A DNA stretch of 64,000 nucleotides, taken from positions 682,001-746,000 of the forward strand of contig NZ_CP134876.1 of assembly GCF_032108445.1 (NCBI RefSeq), given 5' to 3'. The notes under the pieces were generated by a model. The model saw only the letters and a list, made by a program, of their open reading frames with translations, was not told the origin of the DNA and did not search any database. Origin of the DNA: Micromonospora halotolerans (GTDB taxonomy: Bacteria; Actinomycetota; Actinomycetes; Mycobacteriales; Micromonosporaceae). Position numbers and translations under genes: made by a program. Positions 60,487 to 64,000 of this stretch are shown here, in pieces. Numbering within the stretch: position 1 is the stretch's first letter; each line of letters starts with the position of its first letter.

Positions 60487-62546
60487 GGGCGCTCCCCCGC
60501 ACCGGTCTCGCCGGGCGGCGCGGACACCACCGGCGGGACGCTGGGCGGCAGGGTGCTGCGCGGGGCGACCCGGGGGCCGCGCGCCGGGCCACGGGTGAGC
60601 GTGGCGTCCAGCCGGTCCAGGTTCTTGCCGGCGGTCGAGGCGAGCTGCCAGGGCACGCTGGTGACCATCACGCCCGGTTCGAAGAGCAGCCGGCCCTTGA
60701 GCCGCAACGCGCTCTGGTTGTGCAGCAGGTTCTCCCACCAGCGGCCCACCACGTACTCCGGGATGAAGACGGTGACCACGTCGCGGGGCGACTCCCGCCG
60801 GGTCGACGCGACGAAGTTGAGGATCGGCCGGGTGATCTCCCGGTACGGGGAGTCGATCACGGTCAGCGGCACCGGCAGCTCCCGCCGCTCCCAGTCGGCC
60901 TGGAGGTCCCGGGTGTCCTTGTCGTCCACGTTCACCGTCACGGCGGTGAGCGTGTCCGGCCGGGTGGCCCGCGCGTACGCGATGGCCCGCAGGGTGGGCT
61001 GGTGCAGCTTGCTGACCAGCACGATGGCGTGGTTGCGGGCGGGCAGCACGGCGCGCTGCTCGGTGGGCTCCAGCTCGGCGGCGATCCGGTCGTAGTGCCG
61101 GCGGATGGCCAGCATGACCAGGTAGATCATCGCCATGGCGGCGATCGCGATCCAGGCGCCGAGCAGGAACTTGGTGAGCAGCACGATGATCAGCACCACG
61201 CCGGTCATCGCCATGCCGAACGCGTTGATCGCCCGGGAGCGGACCATCCGCCGCCGCGCCTCCGGGTCGCGCTCGGTGCGCAGGTGCCGGTTCCAGTGCC
61301 GGATCATGCCGGCCTGGGACAGGGTGAACGAGACGAACACCCCGACGATGTAGAGCTGGATGAGCCGGGTCACCTCGGCCTGGAAGCCGATGATCAGCAC
61401 GACCGCGGAGACGGCCAGGAAGACGATGCCGTTGGAGAAGGCCAGCCGGTCGCCCCGGGTGTGGAACTGCCGGGGCAGGTAGCGGTCCTGCGCCAGGATC
61501 GAGCCGAGCACCGGGAAGCCGTTGAAGGCGGTGTTCGCGGCCAGGAACAGGATCAGCGCGGTCATCCCGGCCACCACGTAGAGCAGCACCGAGCCGTCGC
61601 CGAAGACGGTCTGGCCGAGCTGGGTGGTGACGGTCTTCTGCACGTAGCCGTCCGGCCCGGAGACGATCTGCGCCGGGTCCTCGACGAACTGGAGGCGGGT
61701 CAGCTTGGCCAGCCAGATGATGCCGACCAGCATGCTGACCGCGATGGTGCCGAGCAGCAGCAGGGTGGTCGCCGCGTTCTTCGACTTGGGGGCCTTGAAC
61801 GCGGGCACGCCGTTGGAGATCGCCTCGACGCCGGTGAGCGCCGCGCAGCCGGAGGAGAAGGTGCGCAGCAACAGGAAGATCAACGCGAAGCCGGTCACGC
61901 TGTGCTCGGCGTGGATCTCCAGGCCGGCGCTCGGCGCCCGCAGGTCGTGACCGAGGATGAAGATCCGGACCAGCCCGGTCAGCAGCATGCCGCCGATGAC
62001 GATCACGAAGCCGTAGGTGGGGATGGCGAACGCGGTGCCCGACTCGCGCAGGCCGCGCAGGTTCATGGCGGTCAGCAGCACCACGGCGCTGACCGCGATG
62101 AGCACCTTGTGGGTGGCCACGAACGGCACCACCGAGCCGAGGTTCGCGACGCCCGAGGAGACCGACACCGCCACGGTCAGCACGTAGTCGACCAGCAGCG
62201 CGCTGGCCACCGCAAGCCCGGCCCGCGGCCCCAGGTTGACCGTCGCCACCTCGTAGTCCCCGCCGCCGGAGGGGTAGGCGTGCACGTTCTGCCGGTAGCT
62301 GGCCACCACGGTGAGCATCACCACGACGACCGCGAGCGCGATCCACGGCGAGAAGAAGAAGGCCGACGCGCCCGCGATGGAGAGCGTCAGCAGGATCTCG
62401 TCGGGGGCGTAGGCGACGCTGGAGAGCGCGTCGGAGGCGAAGACCGGCAGCGCGATGCGCTTCGGCAGGAGAGTGTGCTGGAGACGGTCGGACCGGAACG
62501 GTCGACCGAGGAGGAGTCGCTTCAGCAGCGAGGTGGGTCTGGCCAC
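60483..62546 (-). CDS. APC superfamily permease
   Basis: A 687-aa transporter with about twelve TM helices (residues about 30-470), then a roughly 170-residue soluble C-terminal domain that looks like a universal-stress or potassium-regulated fold (NHAIVLVSKLHQPTLRAIAY, TLTAVTVNVDDKDTRDLQAD). The first helices contain FASDALSSVAYAPDEIL and YPSGGGDYEVA, typical of this APC subgroup. Its partner genes encode TrkA-type K+ regulators on the other strand, which suggests a role in K+ or cation handling. TACTCT lies 8 bp upstream of the GTG. Confidence 0.88.
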   Translation of the reverse strand: MARPTSLLKRLLLGRPFRSDRLQHTLLPKRIALPVFASDALSSVAYAPDEILLTLSIAGASAFFFSPWIALAVVVVMLTVVASYRQNVHAYPSGGGDYEVATVNLGPRAGLAVASALLVDYVLTVAVSVSSGVANLGSVVPFVATHKVLIAVSAVVLLTAMNLRGLRESGTAFAIPTYGFVIVIGGMLLTGLVRIFILGHDLRAPSAGLEIHAEHSVTGFALIFLLLRTFSSGCAALTGVEAISNGVPAFKAPKSKNAATTLLLLGTIAVSMLVGIIWLAKLTRLQFVEDPAQIVSGPDGYVQKTVTTQLGQTVFGDGSVLLYVVAGMTALILFLAANTAFNGFPVLGSILAQDRYLPRQFHTRGDRLAFSNGIVFLAVSAVVLIIGFQAEVTRLIQLYIVGVFVSFTLSQAGMIRHWNRHLRTERDPEARRRMVRSRAINAFGMAMTGVVLIIVLLTKFLLGAWIAIAAMAMIYLVMLAIRRHYDRIAAELEPTEQRAVLPARNHAIVLVSKLHQPTLRAIAYARATRPDTLTAVTVNVDDKDTRDLQADWERRELPVPLTVIDSPYREITRPILNFVASTRRESPRDVVTVFIPEYVVGRWWENLLHNQSALRLKGRLLFEPGVMVTSVPWQLASTAGKNLDRLDATLTRGPARGPRVAPRSTLPPSVPPVVSAPPGETGAGERP

Positions 62547-62554
62547 AAGCGCCA

Positions 62555-62560
62555 AGAGTA
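62555..62560 (-). promoter_or_regulatory. candidate -10 box for the APC permease
   Basis: TACTCT on the minus strand ends 8 bp before the GTG at 62546, with no Shine-Dalgarno; this suggests a near-leaderless transcript. Confidence 0.35.
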
Positions 62561-62691
62561 CGACCACCCCGGTCGGGCGGTGGGGGTGGCCAATCGCCCG
62601 CGGGGTACGGTCGGTCCCCCGCCGGGCGCGGGGACGTGGCAGGCTCGCAATCGACGGGCCAGCGTGCGGCACCGTGGGAGGAGCGGACACC

Positions 62692-63357
62692 GTGCATGTC
62701 GTGATCATGGGCTGCGGCCGGGTCGGGTCGACCCTGGCGCAAAGCCTGGAGTCCCGGGGGCACTCGGTGGCGGTGATTGACCAGGACGCGGACGCGTTCC
62801 GCCGTCTCGGGCCGGACTTCGCCGGCATCACGGTCACCGGCGCCGGCTTCGACGGCGAGGTGCTGCGGCAGGCCGGCATCGAGCGCGCCGACGCCTTCGC
62901 CGCGGTGTCCAGCGGCGACAACTCCAACATCATCTCGGCCCGGCTGGCCCGGGAGACCTTCGGTGTGTCCCGGGTGGCCGCGCGCATCTACGACCAGCGC
63001 CGCGCCCAGGTCTACGAGCGCCTCGGCATCCCCACCGTGGCCACCGTGCGGTGGACGGCCGAGCGGATGCTGCGCCACCTGGTCCCCGAGGGCAACGTCG
63101 AGATGTTCCGCGACCCCACCAGCACCGTGTCGATCATCGAGGTGCCGGTGCACAAGGACTGGATCGGCCGGTCGCTGCGGCAGCTCGAGGAGGCCACCGG
63201 AGCCCGCGTGGCCTACCTGATCCGGTTCGGGATCGGCACGCTGCCCACCGCCTCCACCGTGGTGCAGGAGGGCGACCAGGTCTTCATGCTGGTGACCGAC
63301 GACATCGCCGCCTCGGTCACCTCGGTGGCGGCGGCGCCGCCCGAAGGGGGGCAGTGA
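62692..63357 (+). CDS. trkA (ceoB-like): TrkA-type potassium uptake regulatory protein
   Basis: A 221-aa cytoplasmic regulator with an RCK/TrkA-N NAD-binding domain (VIMGCGRVGSTLAQSLESRG, residues about 4-23) and a C-terminal TrkA-C domain (about 135-215: VSIIEVPVHKDWIGRSLRQL). It controls a Trk/Ktr K+ uptake channel, whose membrane subunit is not in the window. GGGAGGAG precedes the GTG at 62692. It is followed 2 bp later by a second TrkA-type gene; the same pair occurs in mycobacteria (Rv2691, Rv2692). Confidence 0.95.
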   Translation: MHVVIMGCGRVGSTLAQSLESRGHSVAVIDQDADAFRRLGPDFAGITVTGAGFDGEVLRQAGIERADAFAAVSSGDNSNIISARLARETFGVSRVAARIYDQRRAQVYERLGIPTVATVRWTAERMLRHLVPEGNVEMFRDPTSTVSIIEVPVHKDWIGRSLRQLEEATGARVAYLIRFGIGTLPTASTVVQEGDQVFMLVTDDIAASVTSVAAAPPEGGQ

Positions 63358-63359
63358 GC

Positions 63360-64000
63360 ATGCGCATCGCCATCGCCGGCGCCGGCAACGTGGGCCGGTC
63401 GATCGCCCAGGAGCTGATCGACAACGGCCACCAGGTGATGCTGATCGAGCGGCAGCCCAAGATGCTCCGCCCCGACCGGGTGCCGGCCGCCGACTGGGTG
63501 CTCGCCGACGCCTGCGAGCTGGCCAGCCTGGAGGAGGCCAACCTGGCCGGCTGCGATGTGGTCGTGGCCGCCACGGGCGACGACAAGGTCAACCTCGTGG
63601 TGTCCCTGCTGGCCAAGACCGAGTTCGCGGTGCCCCGCGTGGTGGCCCGGGTCAACCGGGCCGAGAACGAGTGGCTCTTCACCGAGCAGTGGGGCGTCGA
63701 CGTCGCGGTGAGCAAGCCGCGGGTGATGGCCGCGCTGGTCGAGGAGGCGGTCACCGTCGGCGACCTGGTCCGGCTCATGACCTTCCGCCAGGGCGAGGCG
63801 AACCTGGTCGAGATCACCCTGCCGCCCACGGCGCCCTACGTCGGGCAGCCCATCCACGCGGTGCCTATCCCCCGGGACGCGGCGCTGGTGGCGATCCTGC
63901 GCGGCAAGCGGGTGCTGGTGCCCAGCCCCGACGACCCCATCGAGGCCGGCGACGAGCTGATCTTCGTGTGCACGGCCGCCGTGGAGAACGAGGTCCGGGC
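63360..64000 (+). CDS. trkA (ceoC-like): TrkA-type potassium uptake regulator, second copy (partial)
   Basis: The first 213 codons of a second TrkA-type protein that runs off the right edge. It begins MRIAIAGAGNVGRSIAQELI, the NAD-binding glycine-rich loop, and continues through VLADACELASLEEANLAGCD, and the TrkA-C segment from about residue 138 (LVRLMTFRQGEANLVEITLP). ATG at 63360 starts 2 bp after the previous stop, so both are co-translated. The C-terminus is outside the window. Confidence 0.93.
   Translation, partial: MRIAIAGAGNVGRSIAQELIDNGHQVMLIERQPKMLRPDRVPAADWVLADACELASLEEANLAGCDVVVAATGDDKVNLVVSLLAKTEFAVPRVVARVNRAENEWLFTEQWGVDVAVSKPRVMAALVEEAVTVGDLVRLMTFRQGEANLVEITLPPTAPYVGQPIHAVPIPRDAALVAILRGKRVLVPSPDDPIEAGDELIFVCTAAVENEVR

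Noticed and set aside
59197..63153. A 1318-codon open frame seeming to fuse the RNA methyltransferase to upstream sequence
   Set aside because: The upstream part lies out of frame over the APC permease and opposite the TrkA gene. The methyltransferase begins at a GTG that overlaps the permease stop, which explains the coupling without a fusion.

Overview
The window is chromosomal DNA of a high-GC actinomycete, most likely Micromonospora or a close relative (Micromonosporaceae). This rests on the very high GC content, frequent GTG/TTG starts, ATGA/GTGA gene overlaps, many candidate leaderless promoters, secreted CBM2/LPMO enzymes and the family content. Genes are dense and no stretch longer than about 300 bases lacks one. 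I see no rRNA, tRNA, CRISPR array, insertion sequence or prophage.

Layout. 0-8.9 kb: small housekeeping and hypothetical genes, a LigC-type ATP-dependent DNA ligase, a secreted TAP-like peptidase, a secreted beta-propeller divergent from a PucR-type regulator, and a K+ channel. 9.5-17.2 kb: a four-gene minus-strand ABC operon (two giant FtsX/MacB-type permeases, two ATPases). 17.3-25.9 kb: an L12-like membrane peptide, a LigD-type polymerase domain, msrB, several small proteins, an AA10 LPMO, then the haem operon hemE-hemY/cgoX-hemQ and DUF3000. 26-30.1 kb: two proline-rich single-pass membrane proteins (one an HtrA-like protease) and an RNase D-like HRDC protein. 30.3-33.5 kb: the fadA-fadB beta-oxidation operon. 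33.8-50.9 kb: an envelope/secretion-rich region with a malectin/delta-60 secreted protein, a two-component system, a C39-like protein, two paralogous membrane-anchored beta-propellers, three paralogous polytopic GT-C-like membrane proteins and a lipoprotein. 51-55.9 kb: an accessory islet with AraC, a DHFR-like protein, an XRE regulator with three tiny overlapping genes, and an HD phosphohydrolase. 56-64 kb: dxs, anmK, an RNA uracil methyltransferase, an APC permease and two TrkA-type K+ uptake regulators (the last runs off the end).

The TAP-like peptidase, msrB, hemQ-hemY-hemE, DUF3000, RNase D, dxs, RNA methyltransferase, APC permease and TrkA pair follow the order I recall for Mycobacterium tuberculosis Rv2672-Rv2692. 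The core is therefore ancestral, and the segments between core genes, above all 33.8-56.0 kb, are the lineage-specific part. That is where the least explained material lies: the GT-C trio with twin propellers and the XRE/mini-gene cassette. Other observations concern an AbrB-like tail on an ABC ATPase, dispersed GATC-tipped palindromes, alternative hairpins, and promoters placed so that transcripts would start at the start codon.
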